From Oscillibacter sp. ER4 (GTDB lineage Bacteria; Bacillota; Clostridia; Oscillospirales; Oscillospiraceae), in contig NZ_JPJG01000014.1 of assembly GCF_000765235.1 (NCBI RefSeq), positions 49,771-113,770 on the forward strand: a DNA stretch of 64,000 nucleotides, written 5' to 3'. The number at the start of each line of letters is the position of its first letter. The first letter of the stretch is position 1. The notes under the pieces are model-generated. The model saw only the letters and a list, made by a program, of their open reading frames with translations. It was not told the origin of the DNA and made no database searches. Below, one piece after another: positions 40,393-49,012 of the stretch. Position numbers and translations under genes: made by a program.

Positions 40393-41645
40393 TTCGCGTC
40401 GCCTCCTTTCTCCGTTTCCGCTTGTGCACCGGCTGGTGCGGAAGCTGCCGCCGGTGCGGGCTCCGCGTTGGCATCCGCGCCGTCGTCCTTCTTCTTGCCG
40501 AGCTTGCCGATCCACATCTTGATGACCAGCGAGAAGGCGCTGAGGTACACGATGACGGCGATGATGACGTTCGTGATGTACTCGTTATAGGCCGTCAGGT
40601 TCGTCAGCTGCAGGCCCGAGATATCGAGCATCGACATGAACAGCGCCGTGAAGATGATGCCGATGGGGTTACAGGAGGCGAGCATCGCAACAGGGATGCC
40701 GTTGAAGCCGATGGCAGGGAGCGACTGGTACGTGGACCAGAAGAACTCTGTGTTGCCGGAGAGATAGTAGAGCGAAGCGCCCGCCGCGCTCAGTCCGCCC
40801 GCGATCGCCATGGAGATGACGATGTTGCGCTTGTCGGCGATACCGGCGTAGCGCGCGGCATGACGGTTGGCGCCGCAGGCTTTGAGCTGATAGCCGAACG
40901 TCGTCTTGGACATCATCACGTAAACGGCGACTGCAAAGACGATGGCGATGAGGATGCCGCCGTTGACCTGGGAGTTCGGGAAGAGCTTGTCAAGGCCCAT
41001 CTTCGCGGTGGCAACGCCGTTGTAGGTCGTCTTGTAGATGTAGCCGGTCTTGGTGGACTCGGTGACGTTCTTAAAGTTGCTGATATCAAAGAGCCACGTG
41101 ACGAGGTTCGCCGCGATCCAGTTCGTCATGATGCAGGCGAGCACCTCGTTGATGTTGAGCAGGGCCTTGAAAAGGCCGGGGATCGCGCCCCAGATCGCAC
41201 CCGCGAGCGTGCCGCCGAGAAAGGCGAGCAGCCAGATGAGCGTGGTGGACATCGTCTCGGACGGAAGACCGAGGGCGATGGAGAGCGACACGAGCGTACC
41301 GATGAGGTACTGGCCCGGCGCGCCGATGTTGAAAAGGCCCGTTTTATACGCCATGCCGACGGAAAGGCCCGTCATGATGAGCGGCGCGGCACGGAAGAGC
41401 ATGTTGCCGATATTCGTCGGGTTGAAGCCCCACGTCAGCGTGCCGGAGGCGTCGCGTCCCGTGGAGAACAGGCCGCCGAACACGATGCGGATGCCGTCCC
41501 ACGCCGAGGAGAGCGAGAGGTTCGGGCTCGTGAGACCGACGATCAAAATGACGATGCTGCCGACGGCGAGGCCGATCAGGATCGAGAGGACGGACGCCGC
41601 GACGGTCTTGAAGCCTTCGCTTTGCAGGAAGTGTTCTTTTTTCAT
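40389..41645 (-). CDS. BMP-type nucleoside ABC transporter permease (first subunit)
   Basis: A 418-residue permease, YufP/NupP type. After a short cytosolic start come about nine helices with family motifs ALFRAAPLIMTGLSVGMAYKTG, NIGAPGQYLIGTLVSL, NEVLACIMTNWIAANLV and the ATPase-contact loop KACGANRHAARYAGI. The C-terminal tail is low complexity (AEPAPAAASAPAGAQAETEK), about 40 residues with no domain. It overlaps the ATPase stop and the next permease start by 4 nt each, so the three proteins are translationally coupled. Confidence 0.93.
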   Translation of the reverse strand: MKKEHFLQSEGFKTVAASVLSILIGLAVGSIVILIVGLTSPNLSLSSAWDGIRIVFGGLFSTGRDASGTLTWGFNPTNIGNMLFRAAPLIMTGLSVGMAYKTGLFNIGAPGQYLIGTLVSLSIALGLPSETMSTTLIWLLAFLGGTLAGAIWGAIPGLFKALLNINEVLACIMTNWIAANLVTWLFDISNFKNVTESTKTGYIYKTTYNGVATAKMGLDKLFPNSQVNGGILIAIVFAVAVYVMMSKTTFGYQLKACGANRHAARYAGIADKRNIVISMAIAGGLSAAGASLYYLSGNTEFFWSTYQSLPAIGFNGIPVAMLASCNPIGIIFTALFMSMLDISGLQLTNLTAYNEYITNVIIAVIVYLSAFSLVIKMWIGKLGKKKDDGADANAEPAPAAASAPAGAQAETEKGGDAK

Positions 41646-43183
41646 ACGGCCGCCTCCTCCTTCGCCATGCGCTTGGCGCCGGCCATGTAAAGGCCGAGCT
41701 CTTCGACGGTGGTTTTCTTCGGGTCGAGCTCGCCGACGATCTCTCCCTCGTACATGACGAGGATGCGGTCAGAGAGGCTCATGACCTCGTCCAGCTCGAG
41801 CGAGACGAGCAAAATCGCCTTGCCGCGGTCGCGCTCGGCGACGAGCTGGCTGTGGATGAATTCGATGGCGCCGACGTCAAGGCCGCGCGTGGGCTGCACG
41901 GCGACGATGAGATCCTTGTCGCGGTCGACCTCGCGGGCGATGATGGCCTTCTGCTGGTTGCCGCCGGACATGGAACGCGCGCGCGTAATCGCGCCCTGGC
42001 CGCTGCGCACGTCGAATTTGTCGATCAGGTAGTTGGCATAGTCGCGCACGGCCTTGTTGTTGATAAAGCCGTGGTTTTCAAAGCGCGGCTCGTTGAAGCG
42101 CTGGAGCACCATATTCTGCTCGAGTGTGAAGTCGAGCACGAGGCCGTGCTTGTGGCGGTCTTCGGGAATGTGGCTCATGTGCTCGCCGCGGTGGCGGATG
42201 GAGGCATGAGAGATATCCTTGCCGCAGAGGGTGATCGTGCCGGAGGACGGCTTATCAAGGCCCGTCAGGCCGTAGACAAGCTCCGTCTGACCGTTGCCGT
42301 CGATACCGGCGATGCAGACGATCTCTCCCGCGCGAACGGTGAAGGAAACGTCGTTCACGGCGTTGCGCTTTTGCACGTGGGAGTGGACGCAGAGGTGGTC
42401 GACCTTCAAGACCTCGCCCGCAGGCTTGGCCTCGTCCTTCGTGACCTCGAGCTGCACGGGGCGGCCGACCATCATGTTGGAAAGCTCCTGCTTGGTGGTC
42501 TCGCTCGTGTTGACCGTGCCGATATACTTGCCCTTGCGCAGGACGCTCACGCGGTCGGAGACCTCCATGATCTCGTTGAGCTTGTGGGAGATGAACAGGA
42601 TGGACTTGCCTTCGCGGGCAAACTCCTTCATCGTGGCCATCAGCTCCTCGATCTCCTGCGGGGTAAGCACCGCGGTCGGCTCGTCGAAGATGAGGATCTC
42701 GTTGTCGCGATACAGCATCTTCAGAATTTCGACGCGCTGCTGCATGCCGACTGTGATATCCTCGACCTTCGCGTCAAGGTCGACGTTCAGGCCGTAGCGC
42801 TTCGAGATCTCCTCGACCTTTTTGCGTGCCTCTTTCTTCTGCAAAAAGCCGCACTTCGTCGTCTCCGCGCCGAGGATGATGTTGTCGAGCACCGTGAAAA
42901 CGTCCACCAGCTTGAAATGCTGGTGCACCATGCCGATGCCGAGCGCGGTGGCGTCGTTCGGGTCCTTGATGGACACGACCTTGCCGTCCTTTTTGATGAT
43001 ACCCTCCTCCGGCTGATAAAGGCCGAAGAGAACCGACATTAAGGTCGATTTTCCCGCGCCGTTTTCACCGAGCAGGGCGTGGATCTCGCCCTTTTTGAGC
43101 TGTAAGGTGATGTTGTCATTGGCGATAATACCGGGGAATTTCTTCGTGATATTCAGCATTTCGATCGCATACTGATTCTCCAA
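41642..43183 (-). CDS. BMP-type nucleoside ABC transporter ATPase (duplicated ABC domains)
   Basis: A 513-residue protein with two ABC domains, as in the sugar/nucleoside CUT2-like class. The first has Walker A LLGENGAGKSTLMSVLFG (about 38-55), signature VGMQQRVEILKML and Walker B ILIFDEPTAVLTP. The second has a degenerate Walker A (GIDGNGQTELVYGL) and signature SGGNQQKAIIAREV, which is normal for these proteins. The start is a TTG at 43183 with AAGGAGG ten bases upstream; the frame continues upstream without a better start. Named after YufO/NupO homologues that import nucleosides. Confidence 0.92.
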   Translation of the reverse strand: MENQYAIEMLNITKKFPGIIANDNITLQLKKGEIHALLGENGAGKSTLMSVLFGLYQPEEGIIKKDGKVVSIKDPNDATALGIGMVHQHFKLVDVFTVLDNIILGAETTKCGFLQKKEARKKVEEISKRYGLNVDLDAKVEDITVGMQQRVEILKMLYRDNEILIFDEPTAVLTPQEIEELMATMKEFAREGKSILFISHKLNEIMEVSDRVSVLRKGKYIGTVNTSETTKQELSNMMVGRPVQLEVTKDEAKPAGEVLKVDHLCVHSHVQKRNAVNDVSFTVRAGEIVCIAGIDGNGQTELVYGLTGLDKPSSGTITLCGKDISHASIRHRGEHMSHIPEDRHKHGLVLDFTLEQNMVLQRFNEPRFENHGFINNKAVRDYANYLIDKFDVRSGQGAITRARSMSGGNQQKAIIAREVDRDKDLIVAVQPTRGLDVGAIEFIHSQLVAERDRGKAILLVSLELDEVMSLSDRILVMYEGEIVGELDPKKTTVEELGLYMAGAKRMAKEEAAV

Positions 43184-43252
43184 GTTTTTTCGCCCTCCTT
43201 CCGTTTTGATGGCCCGCACGCGCTGCGCTGCGAGGACGGAAACCATAACTAC

Positions 43253-43281
43253 ATTATACTATATCACGTTTTCCGATGAAA
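43253..43281 (-). promoter_or_regulatory. Possible internal promoter before the nucleoside ABC ATPase
   Basis: Minus-strand TATAAT (43253-43258) with a weak TTTCAT -35 (43276-43281). It would serve the ATPase and permeases independently of the BMP gene. Confidence 0.45.
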
Positions 43282-43321
43282 AGCAAAAGGTTTTCGCATG
43301 TCTTTCCCTGTCAGAAATGTG

Positions 43322-43356
43322 AAAAAGAACGGAAGACCGAAGTCTTCCGTTCTTTT
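43322..43356 (-). terminator. Stem-loop between the BMP gene and the ATPase gene
   Basis: AAAAAGAACGGAAGAC / GTCTTCCGTTCTTTT, 15-bp stem. Likely a partial terminator or mRNA stabiliser that keeps the binding protein more abundant than the membrane subunits. Confidence 0.88.
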
Positions 43357-43375
43357 ATGTATGCGCTATTGGGAA

Positions 43376-44563
43376 TTAGCCGCCGATGTAGTTGACGTTG
43401 ACGTTGGTCAGACCGCCCTCATCGGGGTTGGCCATCTTGTCGTTGTTGTTGATGGTGAGCTCGCCGTTGAGAACCTTCTGGAAGAGCTCCTCATAGTCGG
43501 CAACGGTGAAGTTCTCCATGGACCAGGTATCGGTCGGAAGACCAACGGAGTTCTCAGCAACACCCAGAGAGGTGTCAGTGCCGCCGATCTCAGAGAAGGT
43601 GCCGTCATAGACCTTGGCGATGGCCCACACGGCAGCGTCGCTCAGGCCCTTCATGGCGGAGGTCACAACGGTCTCGGACTCGCTGGACTGGTCGACGTCG
43701 ACGCCGACGACCTTGCCGTCCTCAGCGGAAGCGGCAGCGGCGACGGACTGGAACATGGAACCGCCGCAGGCGAAGACGATCTCAGTGCCGTTGGAATACC
43801 AGCCGGAGACCATGGTCTGCAGCTCGGGGGAAGCCTGGAAGGAAGCGCCGTACTCCCAGGAGTAGTTCAGGTCGACGGTCTTATTCATTTCCTTAGCAGC
43901 GTCGTTGGCGCCCTGAGCAAAGCCCCAGCCGTAACGGATGCAGGCGGGGTTCGTGCCGCCGCCGCCGCCGGTGAAGCCGAGCTTCTCATAGCCTTCCTTG
44001 ACGACAGCGTAACCGGCAAAGTAGCCGCACTGCTCTTCCTTGAAGGCGATACCGGCAACATTGGAGAGAACCTGATCATTGGAGTCCTTCAGGCTGTAGC
44101 CGTCGATGAAGACAAAAGAGGTATCAGTGAACTCTTCAGCAGCGCGCTTGAGAGCTTTTTCCTGCATGAAGCCGGCGCAGACAACGACCTTGGCGCCGCC
44201 GTCCACGGCAGCCTTCATAGCGTCGTAGCGGTCGTCATCGGTGGCCTGATCGCCGTTGGCAGGCTGATAGTACTTGTAGCTCAGGCCGTTGTTGGCGGCA
44301 TAGAGCTTCACGCCGTCGAAGGTGCCCTGGTTGAAGGACTTATCCTTCAGCTGGCCAACGTCGGTGACGAACGCGATCTCATACTTGCCGTCCTCGGACG
44401 TCATGTTGTCTTCGATATCGTCAGGATTGGTGTAAGTGGTGGTCTCGCCCTGCTGATCGTCAGTGTTGGTGTCGCCCTGGTTGTCGTCGGTCTTCTTATC
44501 ACCGCAGGCAACGAGGGACAGAACCATGACGAGAGCGAGAAGCAGCGCAAAAAACTTCTTCAT
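43376..44563 (-). CDS. BMP family nucleoside-binding lipoprotein
   Basis: A 395-residue receptor of the basic membrane protein (Bmp/PnrA) family, which binds purine and pyrimidine nucleosides. A lipoprotein signal ends LSLVAC (Cys19); an Asp/Thr/Gln linker follows. BMP motifs: IAFVTDVGQLKDKSFNQGTFDGV, VVCAGFMQEKALKRAAEEF, VAGIAFKEEQCGYFAGYAVV, GGGGGTNPACIRYGWGFAQGAN and VVGVDVDQS. The start at 44563 follows AAGGAAGG. Neighbouring deoC, deoD and a uridine-kinase-like gene support nucleosides as cargo. Confidence 0.93.
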   Translation of the reverse strand: MKKFFALLLALVMVLSLVACGDKKTDDNQGDTNTDDQQGETTTYTNPDDIEDNMTSEDGKYEIAFVTDVGQLKDKSFNQGTFDGVKLYAANNGLSYKYYQPANGDQATDDDRYDAMKAAVDGGAKVVVCAGFMQEKALKRAAEEFTDTSFVFIDGYSLKDSNDQVLSNVAGIAFKEEQCGYFAGYAVVKEGYEKLGFTGGGGGTNPACIRYGWGFAQGANDAAKEMNKTVDLNYSWEYGASFQASPELQTMVSGWYSNGTEIVFACGGSMFQSVAAAASAEDGKVVGVDVDQSSESETVVTSAMKGLSDAAVWAIAKVYDGTFSEIGGTDTSLGVAENSVGLPTDTWSMENFTVADYEELFQKVLNGELTINNNDKMANPDEGGLTNVNVNYIGG

Positions 44564-44644
44564 TCTTCTATCCTTCCTTATTTTTCCGGTCGGCGGCGGG
44601 CCGCTCTCCGGTTTATTTTGAAGTGCGGACGCACTTCGTCTGAC

Positions 44645-44673
44645 AGTATAGCAAAAGCAAAGGGGAGAATCAA
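44645..44673 (-). promoter_or_regulatory. Promoter of the BMP gene, nested in the upstream terminator
   Basis: Minus-strand TTGATT (44668-44673), 17-nt spacer, TATACT (44645-44650). The -35 box lies within the terminator stem at 44662-44687. Confidence 0.75.
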
Positions 44674-44687
44674 GTCCGATTCTCCCC
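44662..44687 (-). terminator. Terminator of the PTS_EIIC_2-like gene
   Basis: GGGGAGAATC / GATTCTCCCC with a 6-nt loop; the minus strand continues CTTTGCTTTTG. Confidence 0.75.
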
Positions 44688-44756
44688 AATTTTACTTTTT
44701 TGTGATAATTGATGGGATTCTTTACAAAAAGTCCACACTTTTTACACGTTATTTTC

Positions 44757-45830
44757 TCAGTCGAGCTTCAGGTCGCCGTCCTTGACCCAGCCGAGGCGGC
44801 GGCAGACCATATTGATGAGCGGAGCAAGGATGGCGGGCAGCACGATGGCGACGAGGATAAGACCCAGCCAGTCAAAGCCCGTTGGGCTCATGGCCGCCGC
44901 GCCCTTGGCGACAGCCTCCTCGCTCGGAGAGACCCAGCCCGTCCACACGCCGATGAGGCCGCACAGGCCGCAGGTGCCCATACCGGAGTTGATCGGTGCA
45001 CCGTTCATCTCAAGATGGAACACGCACGTGGCGATGGGGCCGGTGATGGCGGAGGCGAGCGTCGGCGCGATCCAGACGCGGGGATTTCTGACAATGTTCG
45101 GCATCTGGAGCATCGAGGTGCCGAGGCCCTGAGAGACAAGGCCGCCCCAGCGGTTTTCCTTAAAGCTCATCACGGCGAAGCCGACCATCTGCGCGCAGCA
45201 GCCCGCGACGGCCGCGCCGCCGGCAAGACCCGTCAGGCCCAGCACCGAGCAGATGGCAGCGGAAGAGATCGGCAGTGTGAGCGCGACGCCGACAAGCACA
45301 GAGACCGCGATGCCCATCCAGAACGGCTGGAGTTTGGTCGCATTGTCGATGATAATGCCAAATGCCGAGGCCGCCGTGCCGATGGGCGGGGCGATCCACT
45401 TGGCGAGCGCGACGCCAACCAGGATGGTCACGGCGGGCGTCACCAAAATGTCGATCTTCGTCTCCTTGCTCACGGCCTTGCCGCACTCGGCGGCAAGGAT
45501 CGCGATGATGAGCACGGCGAGCGGGCCGCCTGCGCCGCCCTCGGCGTTGGCCGCATAGCCCACCGCCGCGAGGGAGAAGAGCACCATCGGGGGTGCCTGC
45601 AGCGCATAGCCGATGGCGACGGCCATCGCAGGGCCGGAGACGGACATTGCATAGGTGCCGATATCCGTCAAAAACGGGACGCCAAGCTGTGCGCCGAGCG
45701 TCTTGATGATCGTGCCGATCAGCAGCGAGCAGAAGAGGCCCTGCGCCATTGCGCCGAGCGCATCGATGCCGTAGCGCTTGGCCGAAACTTCAATGTTTTT
45801 GCGTTTGCAGAACGCTTTGAATTTTTCCAT
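44757..45830 (-). CDS. Lone PTS_EIIC_2-family membrane transporter beside niaR
   Basis: A 357-residue membrane protein with about ten helices, resembling the PTS_EIIC_2 family annotated as PTS subunit IIC (KRYGIDALGAMAQGLFCSLLIG; APTLASAITGPIATCVFHLEMNGAPINSGMGTCG region). No EIIA or EIIB gene is near, so phosphoenolpyruvate-driven sugar import is doubtful. It is transcribed from a promoter overlapped by a nested palindrome (45858-45897), directly downstream of a NiaR-type niacin repressor. A niacin or related vitamin transporter is therefore a reasonable inference, not shown by the family. The start at 45830 was chosen because the longer frame crosses the promoter. Confidence 0.8.
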   Translation of the reverse strand: MEKFKAFCKRKNIEVSAKRYGIDALGAMAQGLFCSLLIGTIIKTLGAQLGVPFLTDIGTYAMSVSGPAMAVAIGYALQAPPMVLFSLAAVGYAANAEGGAGGPLAVLIIAILAAECGKAVSKETKIDILVTPAVTILVGVALAKWIAPPIGTAASAFGIIIDNATKLQPFWMGIAVSVLVGVALTLPISSAAICSVLGLTGLAGGAAVAGCCAQMVGFAVMSFKENRWGGLVSQGLGTSMLQMPNIVRNPRVWIAPTLASAITGPIATCVFHLEMNGAPINSGMGTCGLCGLIGVWTGWVSPSEEAVAKGAAAMSPTGFDWLGLILVAIVLPAILAPLINMVCRRLGWVKDGDLKLD

Positions 45831-45857
45831 GATATCCTCACAGCCTAAAAATAAAAT

Positions 45858-45897
45858 AGTGTCATATGCAGGTGTCTTGACACATGCATATGACACT
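45858..45897. promoter_or_regulatory. Nested palindromic operator, candidate NiaR site
   Basis: 13-bp perfect arms AGTGTCATATGCA (45858-45870) / TGCATATGACACT (45885-45897), enclosing TGTCTTGACA, itself a palindrome. The right arm overlaps the promoter -10 box and start region, as expected for a repressor site. The TGTC-tt-GACA core is like NiaR (YrxA) operators as I recall them. Confidence 0.75.
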
Positions 45898-45923
45898 ATA
45901 ATCGCTTGTGTGAGGATTGTCAA
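45895..45923 (-). promoter_or_regulatory. Promoter of the PTS_EIIC_2-like gene
   Basis: Minus-strand TTGACA (45918-45923), 17-nt spacer, TATAGT (45895-45900), immediately after the niaR stop codon. Confidence 0.85.
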
Positions 45924-45926
45924 CCC

Positions 45927-46442
45927 TTAATTTCCGTTTTCCTCCAGCAGGACGCGCAGTGCGCGCAGCGCACTCTTCGTGCGCTCGAACGCCGCCTCGT
46001 CGGGACAGGAGAGCGTGTGCAGGTGGATGCCGTCGGTGAGACTGGACAGCGGCTCCGCCTTTTTGCAGCGCTCAATGAACTGGCTGACCTCGTAGCGGTT
46101 CGAAATTTGCAGCGGGCCGGTGAGCTGGCCGTAGATGGGGTGGTCGACGATGACGTCGATGACCGTACAGCCGTTGTCGACGATGGTGTTGAGCTCGGCT
46201 TCCATCTCCTGCGGCGTGTGCTTCACGGCGACACGACGGAGGATGCCGCGTGCCTCCTTCGGCGTCACATAGCCGCGCGGAGTGGCGAGAATTTCCTCGC
46301 CCGAGGAGCGCAGCAGCGCGATATCGCCCACGATGATCTGGCGCGAGACGGAGAATTTTTCCGCCAGCGCGGAGGCGCTGACCGGCGCGTCCGCCGCGCG
46401 CAGCACGTCGGCAATGGCCTTTCGCCGCTCGTCAGAATGCAT
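45927..46442 (-). CDS. niaR: NiaR-type transcriptional repressor (HTH_11 plus 3H domain)
   Basis: A 171-residue regulator. Residues 5-60 are a winged helix (VLRAADAPVSASALAEKFSV, SRQIIVGDIALLRSSG); residues about 70-165 form the 3H domain with its histidines in RRVAVKHTPQEMEAEL, VDHPIYGQLTGPL and DGIHLHTLSC, which bind a metal in the vitamin-B3-sensing NiaR/YrxA group. NiaR represses niacin uptake and NAD synthesis genes when nicotinate is plentiful. GGGAGGGAG precedes the start. Its probable target is the permease gene immediately downstream. It follows the uridine-kinase-like gene by 98 nt. Confidence 0.88.
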   Translation of the reverse strand: MHSDERRKAIADVLRAADAPVSASALAEKFSVSRQIIVGDIALLRSSGEEILATPRGYVTPKEARGILRRVAVKHTPQEMEAELNTIVDNGCTVIDVIVDHPIYGQLTGPLQISNRYEVSQFIERCKKAEPLSSLTDGIHLHTLSCPDEAAFERTKSALRALRVLLEENGN

Positions 46443-46540
46443 TCGCTCTCCCTCCCCTTTTCGCGCAAAAGCGCCAAATTTCGATTACGTTTTGTATTAT
46501 CAAAATCAGAAATTGCAGTTCGTTGTCGGATTTTGCCGAT

Positions 46541-47467
46541 TTAATACTCAAAGCAGCTGCCGCCGACGAACTCTCGCACGATGGAGTCGCGCGGGACATA
46601 GTCCGTGCGCAGCGACGGCACGGAGTTGACAACGTCCATCAGGTCGCTCAGCCCGTGCTCGGCGATAAACTGATCGTCGAGCTGGCTGTAAAACTCGGGG
46701 ATCTCCTTCAAATACCGCGCGAGGATGCACGGCTCGTAGTCGTGGAACGTGTCGATGTGGATGCTCGCGTTCGGCTTGTTCGGCATGATGTAGTTGAGCT
46801 CGCCGCGGTCGACACTCTCGGCGCGCTCGACGGTCTGACGCAGCGAATGGCCGCGGCCCTGATAGTCGCGGATCATGCGGCGCGCCACGCGCAGCTGCTC
46901 GGGACGAACGATGCGGTCCTTGTGCGTGATGATACGCGTACGTGGGGCAACGTAAACGCCCGTAGCTTCGCTTCTGAGCTGGTCGAAAATCAGCGGGTTG
47001 AGCATGTGGATGCCCTCGGCGATGATGACGGCGTCCTTGTCGCCCTGCATGGGCTTGTAGCCGCCGACGCCGCCGGCCTTGAAGTCGTAGACCGGCAGCT
47101 CCACGAGCTCGCCGTCCATCAGGCGGTGGATATCCTCGATGAGTAAATCGCGGTTCACGCAGTAGGGCGACTCCCAGTCGCTCGCCTCGGGCGGGCGCTG
47201 ATCAAGCGGCAGGAAAAAGTTATCCATGCTGAGCATGCAGACCTTGACGCCGAGGTTTTCGAGGTATTCGCGCAGACGCATCGCCGTCGTCGTCTTGCCC
47301 GAACCGCTCGGGCCCGTCAGGCAGACGATGGGCTTTTGTCCCTTGTTCATTAAAATGCTCGCCGCGGCGGAGCTGATCTTGTCGTGGAAGACCTCCTCGC
47401 AGCGCAGGACGAAGCGGGTGTCGTCCTTCATGTTGGTCACAATGTTTTCAATATCGATCACGCGCAT
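46541..47467 (-). CDS. Uridine-kinase-like P-loop NTPase
   Basis: A 308-residue nucleoside kinase of the Udk/phosphoribulokinase family. Walker A CLTGPSGSGKTT (49-60), MLSMDNFFLPLDQRPPEASD for the nucleoside-side acidic residue, VYDFKAGGVGGYKPMQGD, the AVIIAEGIHML segment and a later RRMIRDYQGRGHSLRQTVE lid. About 100 residues longer than bacterial Udk, with an N-terminal extension of about 40 residues and a longer C-terminus, so the substrate may not be uridine. Placement behind deoD and deoC fits nucleoside salvage. Confidence 0.85.
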   Translation of the reverse strand: MRVIDIENIVTNMKDDTRFVLRCEEVFHDKISSAAASILMNKGQKPIVCLTGPSGSGKTTTAMRLREYLENLGVKVCMLSMDNFFLPLDQRPPEASDWESPYCVNRDLLIEDIHRLMDGELVELPVYDFKAGGVGGYKPMQGDKDAVIIAEGIHMLNPLIFDQLRSEATGVYVAPRTRIITHKDRIVRPEQLRVARRMIRDYQGRGHSLRQTVERAESVDRGELNYIMPNKPNASIHIDTFHDYEPCILARYLKEIPEFYSQLDDQFIAEHGLSDLMDVVNSVPSLRTDYVPRDSIVREFVGGSCFEY

Positions 47468-47482
47468 GGCATGATAATCTCC

Positions 47483-48208
47483 TTACTTTTGGGATTCTGC
47501 CGCCATCTTCACGGCTGTTTCGAGCGCGATTTTCATCATGGCGGTGAAGCTCGTCTGCCGCGCCTCGGGCGAAAGCTCCTCGCCGGTGAGGATATTGTCG
47601 GAGATCGAGCAGAGGGAAAGTCCGCGCTTTTTCGTATAGGCGGCGTTGCAGTAGAGGGCGGCGGCCTCCATCTCGATGGCGAGCACGCCCATGTCCGCCC
47701 ACTTGAGCGACGGGTTCGACGCGTCGTAGAACGTGTCGGACGAGTAGAGGTTGCCGACGTCCATGCGGACGCCGAGCTCCTTCGCCGATTCAACGGCGGC
47801 GGAGAGCAGCTGAAAGTCCGCGATGGGGGCAAATGTGCCGCCAAGGCCGTACTGCGCGGCGTAGTTCGAGTTGGTGCACGCACCCATGCCCGCGACCACG
47901 TCACCGAGCTTCAAGTCCTTTTGCAGCGCGCCCGCCGAACCCACTCGGATGATGCTCTCGACATCGTACTGCGTGAACAGCTCGTAGGAGTAGATACCGA
48001 TGGACGGCATCCCCATGCCGCTGGCCATCACGCTGACGGGAACGCCCTTGTAGGTGCCTGTGTAGCCCTGCACGCCGCGGACGTTGTTGACGAGCCTTGG
48101 TTCATCTAAAAATGTTTCGGCGATGAACTTCGCGCGCAGCGGGTCGCCGGGCATCAGAACGGTCTTGGCGAAGTCGCCCTTTTTCGCGCTGTTATGCGGA
48201 GTCGGCAT
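47483..48208 (-). CDS. deoD: Purine-nucleoside phosphorylase, DeoD type
   Basis: Splits purine (deoxy)nucleosides with phosphate into base and (deoxy)ribose-1-phosphate. The 241-residue length is that of hexameric bacterial PNPs. Diagnostic parts: TVLMPGDPLRAKFIAETFL, VSVMASGMGMPSIGIYSYEL, IIRVGSAGALQKDLKLGDVV and the MAIEMEAA-like VLAIEMEAAALYC. It begins 18 nt after the deoC stop and precedes the kinase by 15 nt. The BMP importer nearby would deliver its substrates. Confidence 0.96.
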   Translation of the reverse strand: MPTPHNSAKKGDFAKTVLMPGDPLRAKFIAETFLDEPRLVNNVRGVQGYTGTYKGVPVSVMASGMGMPSIGIYSYELFTQYDVESIIRVGSAGALQKDLKLGDVVAGMGACTNSNYAAQYGLGGTFAPIADFQLLSAAVESAKELGVRMDVGNLYSSDTFYDASNPSLKWADMGVLAIEMEAAALYCNAAYTKKRGLSLCSISDNILTGEELSPEARQTSFTAMMKIALETAVKMAAESQK

Positions 48209-48226
48209 ATTGAGCCCTCCCCTTTC

Positions 48227-48916
48227 TTAAAGTTCGCCCTTGGCCTCGAGCTCCTTGACAGCCTTGACGATGCGGGACGTGCCGAGGCGGTCGGCGCCGA
48301 GCTTGAGGAAGTCTTCGGCATCCTGCAGACTCGCAATGCCGCCGGCGGCCTTGATCTTCTTGCCGTTGGTCATGTGGGCGGCCATGAGGGCGACGTCCTC
48401 ACGGGTCGCGCCGCCGCCGGCAAAGCCCGTGGAGGTCTTGATATAGTCGGCGTGAGAATTGGAGACGACCTCGCAGAGCTTGATCTTCTCTTCGTCGGTG
48501 AGCAGGCAGGTCTCGATGATGACCTTTAAGATGTTGCCGTGGCAGGAGATCTTGACGGAGTTGATCTCCTGAAGGATCTTGTCGTACTGGCCTTCCTTGA
48601 CCCAGCCGAGGTTGATGACCATGTCGATCTCGGTCGCGCCGTCAGCGACGGCGGACTCGGCCTCCATGCACTTGATGCCGCTGGGCGTGTAGCCGTTGGG
48701 GAAGCCGATGACCGTGCAGATGGGCAGCTGGCCAAAGCCGTAGTGCTGCTGCTCGGCAACATAGTGTGCGGCGTGGTTCACATAGGTCTGCGGGATGCAG
48801 ACGCTCGCGCAGCCGTATTTGATGCCGTCGTCACAGATCTGCTTGATGTCCTCCCAGGTGGCGGTCTGCTTGAGGAGGGTATGGTCAACGTGCTTGAGAA
48901 TTTTCTTAACGTCCAT
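48227..48916 (-). CDS. deoC: Deoxyribose-phosphate aldolase
   Basis: Cleaves 2-deoxyribose-5-phosphate to glyceraldehyde-3-phosphate and acetaldehyde. The 229-residue TIM barrel has the catalytic residues in place: Asp98 in ATEIDMVINLG, Schiff-base Lys160 in ADYIKTSTGFAGGGA and Lys189 in KKIKAAGGI. It heads the deoC-deoD-kinase row, driven by the promoter at 48967-48995. Phosphopentomutase (deoB), needed to link DeoD to DeoC, is not in this window. Confidence 0.97.
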   Translation of the reverse strand: MDVKKILKHVDHTLLKQTATWEDIKQICDDGIKYGCASVCIPQTYVNHAAHYVAEQQHYGFGQLPICTVIGFPNGYTPSGIKCMEAESAVADGATEIDMVINLGWVKEGQYDKILQEINSVKISCHGNILKVIIETCLLTDEEKIKLCEVVSNSHADYIKTSTGFAGGGATREDVALMAAHMTNGKKIKAAGGIASLQDAEDFLKLGADRLGTSRIVKAVKELEAKGEL

Positions 48917-48966
48917 GATATATTTCCTTTCTGTCGTTGAAAGCGTATTTGATCAAAAATCGTTTT

Positions 48967-48995
48967 ATTTTAGCATGTTTCCGCGCTTTTGTCTA
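48967..48995 (-). promoter_or_regulatory. Promoter of deoC-deoD-kinase
   Basis: Minus-strand TAGACA (48990-48995), 17-nt spacer, TAAAAT (48967-48972), just after the apeB stop. Confidence 0.65.
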
Positions 48996-49012
48996 CCGTT
49001 TCGGCAGGTCTC

